Shown: positions 1 to 5,308 of the stretch, piece by piece
Layout: the number at the start of each line of letters is the position of its first letter
How positions within the stretch are numbered: the first letter of the stretch is position 1
Source of the DNA: DATCVR01 sp036566745
GTDB taxonomy: Bacteria > Actinomycetota > Actinomycetes > Jiangellales > Jiangellaceae
NCBI GenBank assembly: GCA_036566745.1
Contig: DATCVR010000112.1
Span: 1-42,216, forward strand
Direction of reading: 5' to 3'
DNA: 42,216 nucleotides
Made by a program: the position numbers and the translations under genes
The notes under the pieces: model-generated
Databases searched by the model: none
The model's input: only the letters and a program-made list of their open reading frames with translations
What the model was told of the DNA's origin: nothing

Positions 1-95
1 CGGGTCGGCGCGCTCGGCTTCGGTCGACGGACGGGGACCAGGGCGCCGGTCGACTTCGTCGGGACCAGCTCGCCCTTGATCGTAGGGTGTGCCAC
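1..95 (-). CDS. FtsK/TraB-like translocase, N-terminal part (continues at window end)
   Basis: These bases carry the first 31 codons of the gene that occupies 40368-42216 if the window is closed into a circle. The minus-strand frame is open from a GTG at 95 through base 1 and joins base 42216 in frame; 1849 + 95 = 1944 bases, exactly 648 codons. A GGAGG lies six bases upstream of the GTG (plus strand 102-106), whereas the next GTG at 42209 has no ribosome site. The segment is basic and proline-rich (starts MAHPTIKGELVP) and precedes the first membrane helix, so it is probably a cytoplasmic N-terminal tail. The call depends on the window ends being adjacent. Confidence 0.75.
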   Translation of the reverse strand, partial: MAHPTIKGELVPTKSTGALVPVRRPKPSAPT

Positions 96-126
96 GGCAG
101 ACCTCCGCTGCTCGGAGTGTTCTGTC

Positions 127-168
127 GCCTCCGGCCCGGCGTGCCTGCCAGGGTCCCGGGCCGGAGGC
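127..168. terminator. Strong hairpin between divergent TraB-like and RHH genes
   Basis: A perfect 13-bp stem (127-139 with 156-168, GCCTCCGGCCCGG and its complement) encloses a 16-base loop. It lies between the start of the FtsK/TraB-like gene (95) and the operator-like repeats at 178-226. Read on the minus strand it would sit in the leader of the translocase transcript, so it could be an attenuator as easily as a terminator. There is no clear T tract. Confidence 0.5.
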
Positions 169-177
169 CATTTCACT

Positions 178-226
178 GTGTAGATCACGATACGCCTATC
201 GCGTGTAGATCGCTACATGTCTACAC
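178..226. promoter_or_regulatory. Operator-like repeats in divergent promoter region
   Basis: GTGTAGATC occurs at 178-186 and again at 203-211, 25 bp apart. The second copy forms an inverted repeat with TCTACAC at 220-226. A separate small palindrome, CGATA-CGCC-TATCG, fills 188-201. The cluster sits in the gap between the leftward translocase gene and the rightward RHH gene, with a possible rightward -10 TACACT at 222-227. This is the natural place for an autoregulator, and the adjacent RHH protein is the obvious candidate ligand (inference). Confidence 0.5.
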
Positions 227-261
227 TGGAGACCAACATGACTCGCAAGGGAGGCCCACCG

Positions 262-447
262 ATGGCGGAGGAGCCACGGCCGGACGAGCAGGCCGCGCAG
301 GCACGCCACGAGACGCGGGCGCTCAACATCAGGATCAGGGCCGACCTCCACGTACGGATGGGTCAGGTCAAGGCGACCACGACGGCCACCCTCACCGCGC
401 AGGTTGAGGAAGCCCTCGACGAATGGCTAACCCGGAAGGGGTATTGA
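262..447 (+). CDS. Ribbon-helix-helix DNA-binding protein
   Basis: This 61-residue protein has an acidic N-terminal tail and then a strand-helix-helix pattern (ALNIRIRADLHVRMGQ, then a T-rich turn, then AQVEEALDEWL) typical of Arc/CopG-type ribbon-helix-helix proteins. Such dimers act as repressors or as plasmid partition adaptors. The start at 262 follows a strong GGGAGG site; an ATG at 238, also with a GGAG, would add eight residues. It lies two bases upstream of the DUF2637 gene, so the two are surely co-transcribed. It reads away from the translocase gene across the repeats at 178-226, suggesting that it controls both directions. No ParA partner is seen, which makes a purely regulatory role more likely than partition. 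Confidence 0.7.
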   Translation: MAEEPRPDEQAAQARHETRALNIRIRADLHVRMGQVKATTTATLTAQVEEALDEWLTRKGY

Positions 448-448
448 C

Positions 449-1381
449 GTGGCAGACGCGACCAGCAGCGAGGGCGCGACGATCCATCCCGGATTCCTCA
501 AGGCAGGCCCGTGGACGCTGGCCGTGATCACGGCCGGACTGTTCGGGCTGTCGTTCGTGACCTCGTACCGGGCGCTCTACGAGTACGGGCTACAGCTCGG
601 GTTCGATCGCGCGTTCGCGATCGCGTTTCCGATCGTGCTCGACGCCGTCACCATCGTTCTCGCGGTGCTGCTCCTCCTCGAGCGGGCATTGCCGCGCCGG
701 GGGTGGTCGGTGAGGGGACGCGAGGTGCCGACGCCGACGTGGCCACTGGTCGCGCTGTGGGCGTACTTCGCCGCGAGCATCGCGGGCAACGTCGGCCACG
801 CCCCGGACCTCCTGGCCGCCCAGCTTGTCGCGGCTGTCCCTCCGGTGTCGTCGATGCTGACGTTCCACCTCCTGCTCCGCCTGCTCGACCGCGTCACCGC
901 GCTCCGTGCTGTCGCGGAGGCGCACGAGGACCGGCAGCTCGAGGCGGCGGAGCGCGCGGCGCAGAGGGCAGCGCGGCGCGGCGCGATGCGGTCGGGGCGT
1001 AAGGCTGCGCGCCCCGAGGCGGACGAGCAGACCGCGCCGGTTCAGGCGGCCGGCGCGCCAGTTACCGCGCCGGTTGTCGTGGAGCGCGCCGCGCCTGCCG
1101 CTGTCGAGCGCGCCACTGCGGAGCGCGCCACTGTCGTCGAGGCCGCGCCGAGCGCGCCGGAGGAACGCGCCGCACCCGCACCACGGCGCGGCAGCCAGCG
1201 CGCCGAAGCGTGGTCCTGGTACGAGGCACAGCGCGCCAATGGGGACGAGCCCAGCGCGCCGGACCTGGCGCGCCACCTCGGGTGCTCCGATGGTCAGGCG
1301 CGGAAGCTGCGCGCCTATTGCGCGGATCGGTGGACCGGTGAGCAGCGCTCCGGCCTGCGCGTCGTCGGCGCGCCGGAGTGA
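449..1381 (+). CDS. DUF2637 / SpdB-like membrane protein with C-terminal HTH
   Basis: The N-terminal half holds about four hydrophobic helices (roughly residues 22-43, 50-73, 92-112 and 118-145) in the pattern of DUF2637 proteins, found beside TraB on Streptomyces conjugative plasmids and called spread (Spd) proteins. Residues about 150-250 are an Ala/Arg/Glu/Pro-rich linker. The C-terminus has a helix-turn-helix-like segment (APDLARHLGCSDGQARKLRAYC). The GTG start at 449 follows GGAAGGGG inside the upstream gene. A role in intra-mycelial DNA spread is inferred from the family and from the TraB-like neighbour. The linker is encoded by DNA packed with GCGCGCC repeats (see 1007-1561), which may constrain the protein there more than protein function does. 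Confidence 0.75.
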   Translation: MADATSSEGATIHPGFLKAGPWTLAVITAGLFGLSFVTSYRALYEYGLQLGFDRAFAIAFPIVLDAVTIVLAVLLLLERALPRRGWSVRGREVPTPTWPLVALWAYFAASIAGNVGHAPDLLAAQLVAAVPPVSSMLTFHLLLRLLDRVTALRAVAEAHEDRQLEAAERAAQRAARRGAMRSGRKAARPEADEQTAPVQAAGAPVTAPVVVERAAPAAVERATAERATVVEAAPSAPEERAAPAPRRGSQRAEAWSWYEAQRANGDEPSAPDLARHLGCSDGQARKLRAYCADRWTGEQRSGLRVVGAPE

Positions 1382-1561
1382 CCGGCGCGATGTTCGCGCC
1401 GTTCCTGGTCGAGGTGAACAGTCAGGTGGAGCGCGCCATGCGCGACACGGTGGCGCGGTTGTCGACAGGCGCGGCGGGCGCGCCGGTCCTGCTGGGCGCG
1501 GCGCGGTGGCGCGCCGTACGGGAGCTGCGGCCCGTTGGTGGCGCGGCGCGGTAGGCGCGCC
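1007..1561 (+). repeat. Array of sixteen GCGCGCC repeats, eight as AGCGCGCC in one orientation
   Basis: GCGCGCC starts at 1007, 1053, 1084, 1108, 1123, 1152, 1198, 1231, 1254, 1268, 1309, 1368, 1431, 1478, 1509 and 1555. Eight copies are preceded by A (AGCGCGCC), all on the plus strand, with no reverse copy in the interval. The motif is read in different codon frames (GAG CGC GCC, and AGC GCG CCG) and runs past the DUF2637 stop through the small ORF to the terminator, so it is not explained by a peptide repeat. TraB translocases of Streptomyces plasmids bind 8-bp direct repeats in their clt locus; this array beside a TraB-like gene could be the equivalent (inference). Confidence 0.6.
1378..1554 (+). 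CDS. Small ORF coupled to the DUF2637 gene
   Basis: The GTG at 1378 overlaps the TGA of the DUF2637 gene (GTGA), and the frame runs 58 codons to TAG at 1552. The product (VTGAMFAPFLVEVNSQVERAMRDTVARL and onward) is Arg/Ala-rich, with a short amphipathic helix in its first half. I recognise no family. Tight coupling and placement just before a strong terminator suggest the last gene of the RHH-DUF2637 operon. The GCGCGCC repeats continue through it in more than one frame, so its sequence may partly serve DNA. Streptomyces plasmids often have a small spd gene in this position, but that is only an analogy. Confidence 0.45.
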   Translation: MTGAMFAPFLVEVNSQVERAMRDTVARLSTGAAGAPVLLGAARWRAVRELRPVGGAAR

Positions 1562-1571
1562 ACCAACGACG

Positions 1572-1608
1572 AAAGGCCCCCCGCGCCGAGTCGGCGCGGG
1601 GGGCCTTT
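1572..1608 (+). terminator. Intrinsic terminator of the RHH-DUF2637 operon
   Basis: A perfect 16-bp stem (1572-1587 with 1593-1608) with a five-base loop begins AAAGGCCCCCC and ends GGGGGGCCTTT. It sits 18 bases after the stop of the small ORF and closes the rightward operon. The symmetrical AAA/TTT ends allow it to act on both strands. Confidence 0.85.
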
Positions 1609-1660
1609 GCGTGTGGCCGGGTCGACGCGGCGCGGTCACGGGTGAGCCGAGCGCGGTCGG

Positions 1661-1739
1661 TGTCACGTCATGTCACGCCGCGAGAGTGGCGTCGTTCCTA
1701 GCGCTAGCCGGCCGTCTTGGGTCGTGACGTGACGTGACA
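1661..1739. repeat. Palindrome-ended element, copy A
   Basis: Arms TGTCACGTCATGTCACG (1661-1677) and CGTGACGTGACGTGACA (1723-1739) are inverted repeats matching at 16 of 17 positions, each built of GTGAC pentamers. The 45-bp interior shares runs such as GGCGTCGTTC, AGCGC and AGCCGG with copy B at 2389-2466. It lies 18 bp downstream of the small gene ending at 1758. It could be a regulator binding site, an RNA hairpin or a recombination scar; sequence alone does not decide. Confidence 0.6.
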
Positions 1740-1757
1740 CCGGTTCCCCGTCCCGGG

Positions 1758-1940
1758 TCAGATCTCTACGGCCACGATCTCCGTGGAGGTCACCATCGTG
1801 CAGTGGGTGCCAACGATCTGCGCGGCGAGCAGCGACGCAGCGGCGTCGGTCTCGCCGTCGACCCGGACCCACGAGTGGCGCTGGTCGGGGATGAGCGGGC
1901 GTTGCGTGGTGTAGCCGACGCGCACCGTGAAGGTCGCCAT
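1758..1940 (-). CDS. Hypothetical 60-residue protein
   Basis: This small protein (MATFTVRVGYTTQRPLIPDQRHSWVRVDGETDAAASLLAAQIVG) looks like an alpha/beta fold with alternating hydrophobic strands: TFTVRVGY, HSWVRV, a central Ala-rich helix, and a C-terminal TEIVAVEI strand. No family is recognised. The ATG at 1940 is seven bases after the stop of the HTH gene 1948-2322, so they form one two-gene operon. No strong ribosome site is visible, so translation may depend on coupling. The pair is bracketed by the homologous elements at 1661-1739 and 2389-2466, which suggests a cassette. A small antitoxin- or HicB-like partner is possible but unsupported. Confidence 0.55.
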   Translation of the reverse strand: MATFTVRVGYTTQRPLIPDQRHSWVRVDGETDAAASLLAAQIVGTHCTMVTSTEIVAVEI

Positions 1941-1947
1941 GGTTCGG

Positions 1948-2322
1948 TCAGCGCTTCCCGAGCCACGCGCGCACGGTCATGCGACTAACGCCCGATTGCT
2001 CGGCGGCCTGGTATTCGCTAAGGCCGCCGATCTCGACCGCGACGACGGTGGCAGCTTGGAGCGCGATCCGTGCGTCGTTGGCGGCAAGTCGGGCGTTCAG
2101 GTCGGCGCGGGCAACGTCGCGCAGAGCGTCCGCGCTGTTGTCGACGTGCTGGGCGATTGCGGTGAGCATGGCCTCGGTGAGGGTGCCGCGCTCGTCGGTG
2201 TCGTCGGGGAGGTCGGCGGTGCGTTCCCACCGCAGGTACTCGGTGACGATGGTGTCGACCTGCTCGGGCGTCCAGTCGTCGCCGAGCCATGCCTCGATCG
2301 CGTAACGCTCCGTGGTTTCCAT
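1948..2322 (-). CDS. Helix-turn-helix protein, leaderless
   Basis: The 124-residue product is acidic through about residue 95 and ends in a clear helix-turn-helix (GLSEYQAAEQSGVSRMTVRAWLGK, about residues 98-122), so the DNA-binding unit is at the extreme C-terminus. The ATG at 2322 lies seven bases below a good -10 (TATACT), so the transcript probably starts at or next to the ATG. The GGTATAG repeats around the promoter could be its own operator. It is followed by the 60-residue gene at 1758. A small regulator or recombination-directionality type protein would fit; no specific family is claimed. Confidence 0.65.
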   Translation of the reverse strand: METTERYAIEAWLGDDWTPEQVDTIVTEYLRWERTADLPDDTDERGTLTEAMLTAIAQHVDNSADALRDVARADLNARLAANDARIALQAATVVAVEIGGLSEYQAAEQSGVSRMTVRAWLGKR

Positions 2323-2329
2323 GCCTCGT

Positions 2330-2359
2330 AGTATACGACTATACCGGCATGGCAGTCAA
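2330..2359 (-). promoter_or_regulatory. Promoter of the HTH gene, with GGTATAG repeats
   Basis: On the minus strand TTGACT (2354-2359) and TATACT (2330-2335) are 18 bp apart. GGTATAG occurs twice, once upstream of the -35 and once in the spacer. The predicted start of transcription falls at the ATG, giving a leaderless mRNA. Confidence 0.7.
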
Positions 2360-2388
2360 CCGCTATACCAGTCGAGTGCGCTCCACCA

Positions 2389-2466
2389 TGTCACGTCACG
2401 TCACGCCGTCAGAGGGCGTCGTTCAGCGCCAGCCGGGCAGCCTCGGGGTCGTGACGTGACATGACA
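2389..2466. repeat. Palindrome-ended element, copy B
   Basis: Arms TGTCACGTCACGTCACG (2389-2405) and CGTGACGTGACATGACA (2450-2466) match as an inverted repeat at 16 of 17 positions. The interior resembles copy A. Here the element overlaps the last 19 codons of the gene 2409-2834, so it is partly coding. It lies between that gene and the promoter of the HTH cassette. Confidence 0.6.
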
Positions 2467-2834
2467 TTGGTGGCCGCCAGCGGAGCGGTGAGGGCGTCCA
2501 GGCGGGCCGCCGCGCTCTCGCGGTAGTCCTCGGCGAGGACCTCTTGCACCGCGTCCAGCATGGCCGCGTCGGTGCGCCGGATCACCTGAGTCAGCACGCC
2601 ACCCGCATCGAGGCCGTCGACGCGGGTGGCGTGAATGCTGTTGATGACCTGGTCGAGCGCGGCCCGCGCGAGGCGGGCGTCCTCGCGTGCGTCGGCGAGG
2701 TTGGCCCGCAGGAGGTCCCGCTCGGCCTGCACGCGGGCGAGCCGCGCCTCCAGGGCGACCAGGCCGGGCGGCTTCCCGGTCTGTGCTGAGACGATGCCGT
2801 GGCGGGTGACCATCAGCTCGCGGCGCTCGGTCAC
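2409..2834 (-). CDS. Hypothetical coiled-coil protein
   Basis: The 141-residue product has a heptad-rich middle (LVALEARLARVQAERDLLRANLADAREDARLARAALDQV, about residues 25-65) that should form a coiled coil, then a mixed helical C-terminus. No catalytic motif or known family is seen. The GTG at 2834 overlaps the TGA of the upstream gene (GTGA), and a GGAGG lies seven bases before it. Its last 19 codons overlap repeat B, so either the C-terminus was gained from the element or the element evolved inside the gene. It is the last gene of the operon from the promoter at 3596-3647. Confidence 0.6.
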   Translation of the reverse strand: MTERRELMVTRHGIVSAQTGKPPGLVALEARLARVQAERDLLRANLADAREDARLARAALDQVINSIHATRVDGLDAGGVLTQVIRRTDAAMLDAVQEVLAEDYRESAAARLDALTAPLAATNVMSRHDPEAARLALNDAL

Positions 2835-3067
2835 GGTGCGACCTCCTGGCAGACGGTGGAGCCGTTGCCGGTGAAACTAGCGGCGGCGGCGGGGTCGTTG
2901 TCGGACATGACCGGCGTGGCGACCAGGATTCCCAGGACGACGCCGGCCACGTGGTACCAGCGGACCCCGCTGCTCTTGCTTTTGCGGCTGCGGGGGCGGC
3001 GGGTGGGGCTCTTGGCCTTCGGGGTGGTGGTGCGGGGGAGGAAGATGTCGCGGGCTCGCTGCCACAT
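2831..3067 (-). CDS. Small basic single-pass membrane protein
   Basis: This 78-residue protein has a highly basic cytoplasmic part (residues 1-37, rich in R, K, P, S), one membrane helix at about 38-54 (YHVAGVVLGILVATPV) and a short outside tail with one cysteine. By the positive-inside rule the N-terminus is cytoplasmic. The ATG at 3067 has GGAGGA ten bases upstream, so the longer open frame to 3358 is not the gene. It overlaps the next gene by GTGA. The role is unknown; small membrane proteins in early phage operons may affect host membranes or superinfection, but nothing here shows that. Confidence 0.6.
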   Translation of the reverse strand: MWQRARDIFLPRTTTPKAKSPTRRPRSRKSKSSGVRWYHVAGVVLGILVATPVMSDNDPAAAASFTGNGSTVCQEVAP

Positions 3068-3081
3068 GTCGGTTCCTCCGT

Positions 3082-3576
3082 TCACCGGTCGCCGAGCGCG
3101 AGCACGATCACTGTGCGCTGGTCGTCGGCGGCGTAGCTCTGCGACGAGGAGCCACCATCGCCGTAGTGCGGGCACCCGCCCGGGGCGTCGCGGCACCTGG
3201 AGTCGCATTCGGTCGAGGCGAACAGGGTCCGGAGGACGGTGAAGTGCTCGCGGACGTGGACCTCGTCGACCATGCGGCGGGTGCCCGAGGTGGGGTCCCG
3301 GATCACCATGCCCGGCGTGAGCTGGTGGACTGTGATGGCGCGCTGGATGACCCACCACGTCTTTTCGCCGCCCTGGATGGTGACGGCGTGGTCGATGCCG
3401 TGCTCGTGGGCGTAGCCGACACAGACGGCGTCGAAGGCGTAGATCCAGCCAGCCTGCTCGTCGTACCAGGTTCGGTGGTTGCCGTCGAGGCGGGTGCGCA
3501 TGCCCGAACCGTCGATGATGATGTCGCCGTCGCGGAGCTTGTCAGTGGTGACGGTGATGAGGGCGAGGTCGGCCAT
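3082..3576 (-). CDS. Hypothetical protein with two beta-type repeats
   Basis: The 164-residue product has two related segments, about residues 8-32 (TTDKLRDGDIIIDGSGMRTRLD) and 84-105 (LTPGMVIRDPTSGTRRMVDEV), each of the form 'GDxIxD..G.RxxVD', suggesting duplicated small beta barrels. A Cys cluster near the end (ECDSRCRDAPGGCPHYG) could bind zinc. The ATG at 3576 follows GGGAGAA; an upstream in-frame ATG would only translate the conserved leader. It is the first gene after the CTAG-type promoter at 3596-3647 and heads a three-gene operon (3082, 2831, 2409). No named family. Confidence 0.6.
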   Translation of the reverse strand: MADLALITVTTDKLRDGDIIIDGSGMRTRLDGNHRTWYDEQAGWIYAFDAVCVGYAHEHGIDHAVTIQGGEKTWWVIQRAITVHQLTPGMVIRDPTSGTRRMVDEVHVREHFTVLRTLFASTECDSRCRDAPGGCPHYGDGGSSSQSYAADDQRTVIVLALGDR

Positions 3577-3595
3577 GGGATTCTCCCTGCGGTGC

Positions 3596-3647
3596 GGTTG
3601 TGCTGACACCTCAGACACTACGCGCCGTCTAGGCGTTTGTCTAGGCG
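3596..3647 (-). promoter_or_regulatory. CTAG-box promoter 1
   Basis: Minus strand: -35 TAGACA (3638-3643), 17 bp, -10 TAGTGT (3615-3620). The tandem boxes CGTCTAGGCG and TGTCTAGGCG occupy 3626-3647 (plus-strand reading). The conserved first transcribed segment TGTCAGCACAACC is at 3596-3608. It drives 3576 and the two genes behind it. Confidence 0.75.
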
Positions 3648-3688
3648 TTGCGTCCGTCTCGGTGGGTCGATCGCCGGTCTGGCGGCCA

Positions 3689-3723
3689 CCGTGTCGACCA
3701 GTCCCCGGAACTGGTCGACACGG
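3689..3723 (-). terminator. Terminator after ssb
   Basis: A perfect 14-bp stem (3689-3702 with 3710-3723, containing GTCGACCAGT) with a seven-base loop lies just beyond the ssb stop at 3730 in the direction of transcription. It insulates the ssb operon from the next promoter at 3647. Confidence 0.75.
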
Positions 3724-3729
3724 AGACGG

Positions 3730-4227
3730 TCAGAACTGAGGCTCACCCGCCGGCATCGGCTGGGACCACGGGTCCGCGCCACCAGCGGCCGCTGGCTGGG
3801 TCCACGAGTCCGGCTGGCTGGCCGGGCGGCCACCGCCGCCGAATCCGCCGCCGGAGTCCTGGCGGGCGATCTTCGTCACCTTCGCCGTCGCGTACCGCAG
3901 CGCGGGACCGATCTCGTCGACGTCGAGCTCGACGACGGTGCGCTTCTCACCCTCGCGGGTCTCGTACGAGCGTTGCTTGAGTCGGCCCTGGGCGATGACC
4001 CGCATGCCCCGCTGGAGGGACTCGGCGACGTTCTCGGCGGCCTGCCGCCAGATCGAGCACCGGAGGAACAGCGCGTCGCCGTCCTCCCACTTGTTCGTCT
4101 CGCGGTTGAGGGTGCGGGGGGTCGAGGCAATGGTGAAGTTCGCGACGGCCGCGCCGCTCGGGGTGAATCGGAGTTCGGGGTCGTCGGTCAGGTTGCCGAC
4201 GACGCTGATGACGGTTTCGCCTGCCAT
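3730..4227 (-). CDS. ssb: Single-stranded DNA-binding protein
   Basis: The 165-residue product is a classic bacterial-type SSB: the OB-fold occupies about residues 1-110 (MAGETVISVVGNLTDDPELRFTPSG..VANFTIAST, LRCSIWRQAAENVAESLQRGMRVIAQGRLKQRSYE, KRTVVELDVDEIGP), followed by a Gly/Pro/Gln-rich linker. It coats single-stranded DNA during phage replication and recombination. The usual acidic tip (DDDIPF) is replaced by AGEPQF, so contacts with host repair proteins through that tip may be weak. The ATG at 4227 has AGGAGA upstream. It is the fourth gene of a run with 4239, 4415 and 4811. Confidence 0.95.
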   Translation of the reverse strand: MAGETVISVVGNLTDDPELRFTPSGAAVANFTIASTPRTLNRETNKWEDGDALFLRCSIWRQAAENVAESLQRGMRVIAQGRLKQRSYETREGEKRTVVELDVDEIGPALRYATAKVTKIARQDSGGGFGGGGRPASQPDSWTQPAAAGGADPWSQPMPAGEPQF

Positions 4228-4238
4228 GGTCAGGTCTC

Positions 4239-4400
4239 CTAGCTGTTGGGGTTGCGGGCGGTCGCGGAGGTCTCTCCGACCTCGCGCAGGTCGTGCGCCA
4301 TACCTGCCGGGCAGGTGGCGAGGTGCATGTGGCGACCGTCTTTCAGCACGCGGGCGACGAAGCACCGGTGGTCGCAGTAGCGGCAATACGCGCCAGCCAT
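4239..4400 (-). CDS. Small Cys/His-rich (zinc-ribbon-like) protein
   Basis: The 53-residue product opens MAGAYCRYCDHRCF and has a later HLATC, giving a possible zinc site of CxxC plus His/Cys ligands within the first 30 residues. The rest is a short polar tail. It sits 11 bases upstream of ssb and 14 bases after the 104-residue gene, so it is part of the same transcript. The AAGGA ribosome site is rather far (about 11 bases). Function unknown; a zinc-dependent protein-binding adaptor is a guess. Confidence 0.55.
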   Translation of the reverse strand: MAGAYCRYCDHRCFVARVLKDGRHMHLATCPAGMAHDLREVGETSATARNPNS

Positions 4401-4414
4401 GGGCGGGGGTCCTT

Positions 4415-4729
4415 TCAGGAGGTGGGGAGGAGCCAGACGAACGCCTGGACGGTCGTTTCCTGGGCCCTGATCGCGGCCATGACGAGCCCGTTCGCCTCGT
4501 GCATGGCGTTGTCGGTGGCGGCGGTCACCTCGTCCTGGACGGCGACGAGCTCGGCCATAGAGGGGAGGGCGTTGTGGCGGGCGATGTAGAGCGCCAGGCA
4601 CGTCGCGTCGAGGGCGACCCGCGCCACCTCCTTCTCGATCTTCGTGGTGCCGTAGTTCGCGCGGAGGCTGTGCAGGACCGCCGTCTCGAGGAGGAGGTCG
4701 GTGGACGATGGTGTGGTGCTGACGTACAT
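4415..4729 (-). CDS. Hypothetical helical protein
   Basis: This 104-residue, mostly alpha-helical protein (LLLETAVLHSLRANYG, KEVARVALDATCLALYIARHN, MAELVAVQDEVTAATDNAMHEANGLVMAAIRAQE) shows no known catalytic motif. The ATG at 4729 is retained because the helices start soon after; the ribosome site GAAAGG is weak and distant. It lies between the first gene after promoter 2 (4811-4996) and the zinc-ribbon gene, in the ssb transcript. I recognise no family. Confidence 0.55.
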   Translation of the reverse strand: MYVSTTPSSTDLLLETAVLHSLRANYGTTKIEKEVARVALDATCLALYIARHNALPSMAELVAVQDEVTAATDNAMHEANGLVMAAIRAQETTVQAFVWLLPTS

Positions 4730-4810
4730 GGCGTGGGCTGCCTTTCGGGGGAAAGTGGGACCAGCCCCGGGGGCGCGGTGTCGGCGTCACGCGCCCCTGG
4801 GGCTGGCGGG

Positions 4811-4996
4811 TCAGAGTCGTACGAGGTCGTCGAGGAGGGCAGGAGCGGTCCAGGTCTTGCCGTTGGTGGTGGTGCGGATGGCGACCATGCGGGTTCCGCG
4901 GAAGGGCCAGATGTTGACGACGGTGCCGGTCCTGTCCTTGGTGGTGTCGCGGACGCTGTCGCCGGGCTGGATCGGGGCCGGGTTGATAGCGGTCAC
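4811..4996 (-). CDS. Small SH3/KOW-like hypothetical protein
   Basis: The 61-residue product (VTAINPAPIQPGDSVRDTTKDRTGTVVNIWPFRGTRMVAIRTTTNG) has the GDxVRD..T.RTGTVVNI pattern of a small five-strand beta barrel such as SH3 or KOW folds. The GTG at 4996 is preceded by AGGAGA; an upstream in-frame ATG would start inside the promoter. It is the first gene of the ssb operon under the CTAG-type promoter at 5021-5073. The role is unknown; RNA or protein binding would be typical of such folds. Confidence 0.6.
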   Translation of the reverse strand: MTAINPAPIQPGDSVRDTTKDRTGTVVNIWPFRGTRMVAIRTTTNGKTWTAPALLDDLVRL

Positions 4997-5020
4997 GGTG
5001 GTTCTCCTGGGAAGTGGTGC

Positions 5021-5073
5021 GGGTTGTGCTGACATGGACAACACTATCGAACGTCTAGGCGTATGTCTAGGCG
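5021..5073 (-). promoter_or_regulatory. CTAG-box promoter 2 (ssb operon)
   Basis: Minus strand: -35 TAGACA (5064-5069), 17 bp, -10 TAGTGT (5041-5046). Tandem boxes are at 5052-5073, and the conserved leader segment TGTCAGCACAACCC at 5021-5034. It drives 4811, 4415, 4239 and ssb. Confidence 0.75.
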
Positions 5074-5116
5074 TTCGCTGTGTTGATTCTGCCGCCGATG
5101 GCGAACGCTGGTGACG

Positions 5117-5308
5117 CTACTTACGGCCTGCTGGGGTCATGTCGTACAGCTCGGCCAGGGAGTACAGCGACCGGCCGCGGCGGTCTCTCCCCCGCACCGG
5201 CACCCCGTACCGGGACACCCAGGACCGCACGGTGCCCGGCTGGACGCCGAGCTGGTGAGCGACCGCGTACACGTCCACCAGCGTGCGTGTGGGCTCCTCA
5301 GTGGTCAC
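5117..5308 (-). CDS. MerR-type helix-turn-helix DNA-binding protein
   Basis: The 63-residue product is almost all a winged helix-turn-helix (LVDVYAVAHQLGVQPGTVRSWVSRYGVPVRGRDRRGRSLYSLAELYDM), as in excisionase/MerR-like phage proteins in which the last strand pair reads the wing. The GTG at 5308 overlaps the TGA of the VRR-NUC gene (GTGA). Such proteins act as excisionases, terminase small subunits or transcription factors; with no large integrase in the window, a regulatory role is more likely. It ends an operon of three with 5305-5718 and 5715-6287. Confidence 0.75.
   Translation of the reverse strand: MTTEEPTRTLVDVYAVAHQLGVQPGTVRSWVSRYGVPVRGRDRRGRSLYSLAELYDMTPAGRK

Noticed and set aside
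511..1002. Long plus-strand frame of 163 codons inside the DUF2637 gene, and a 358-codon minus frame over 590-1666
   Set aside because: Arg/Ala/Pro-rich shadow frames of a GC-rich gene; no ribosome site and no hydrophobic pattern, whereas the DUF2637 frame has clear membrane helices.
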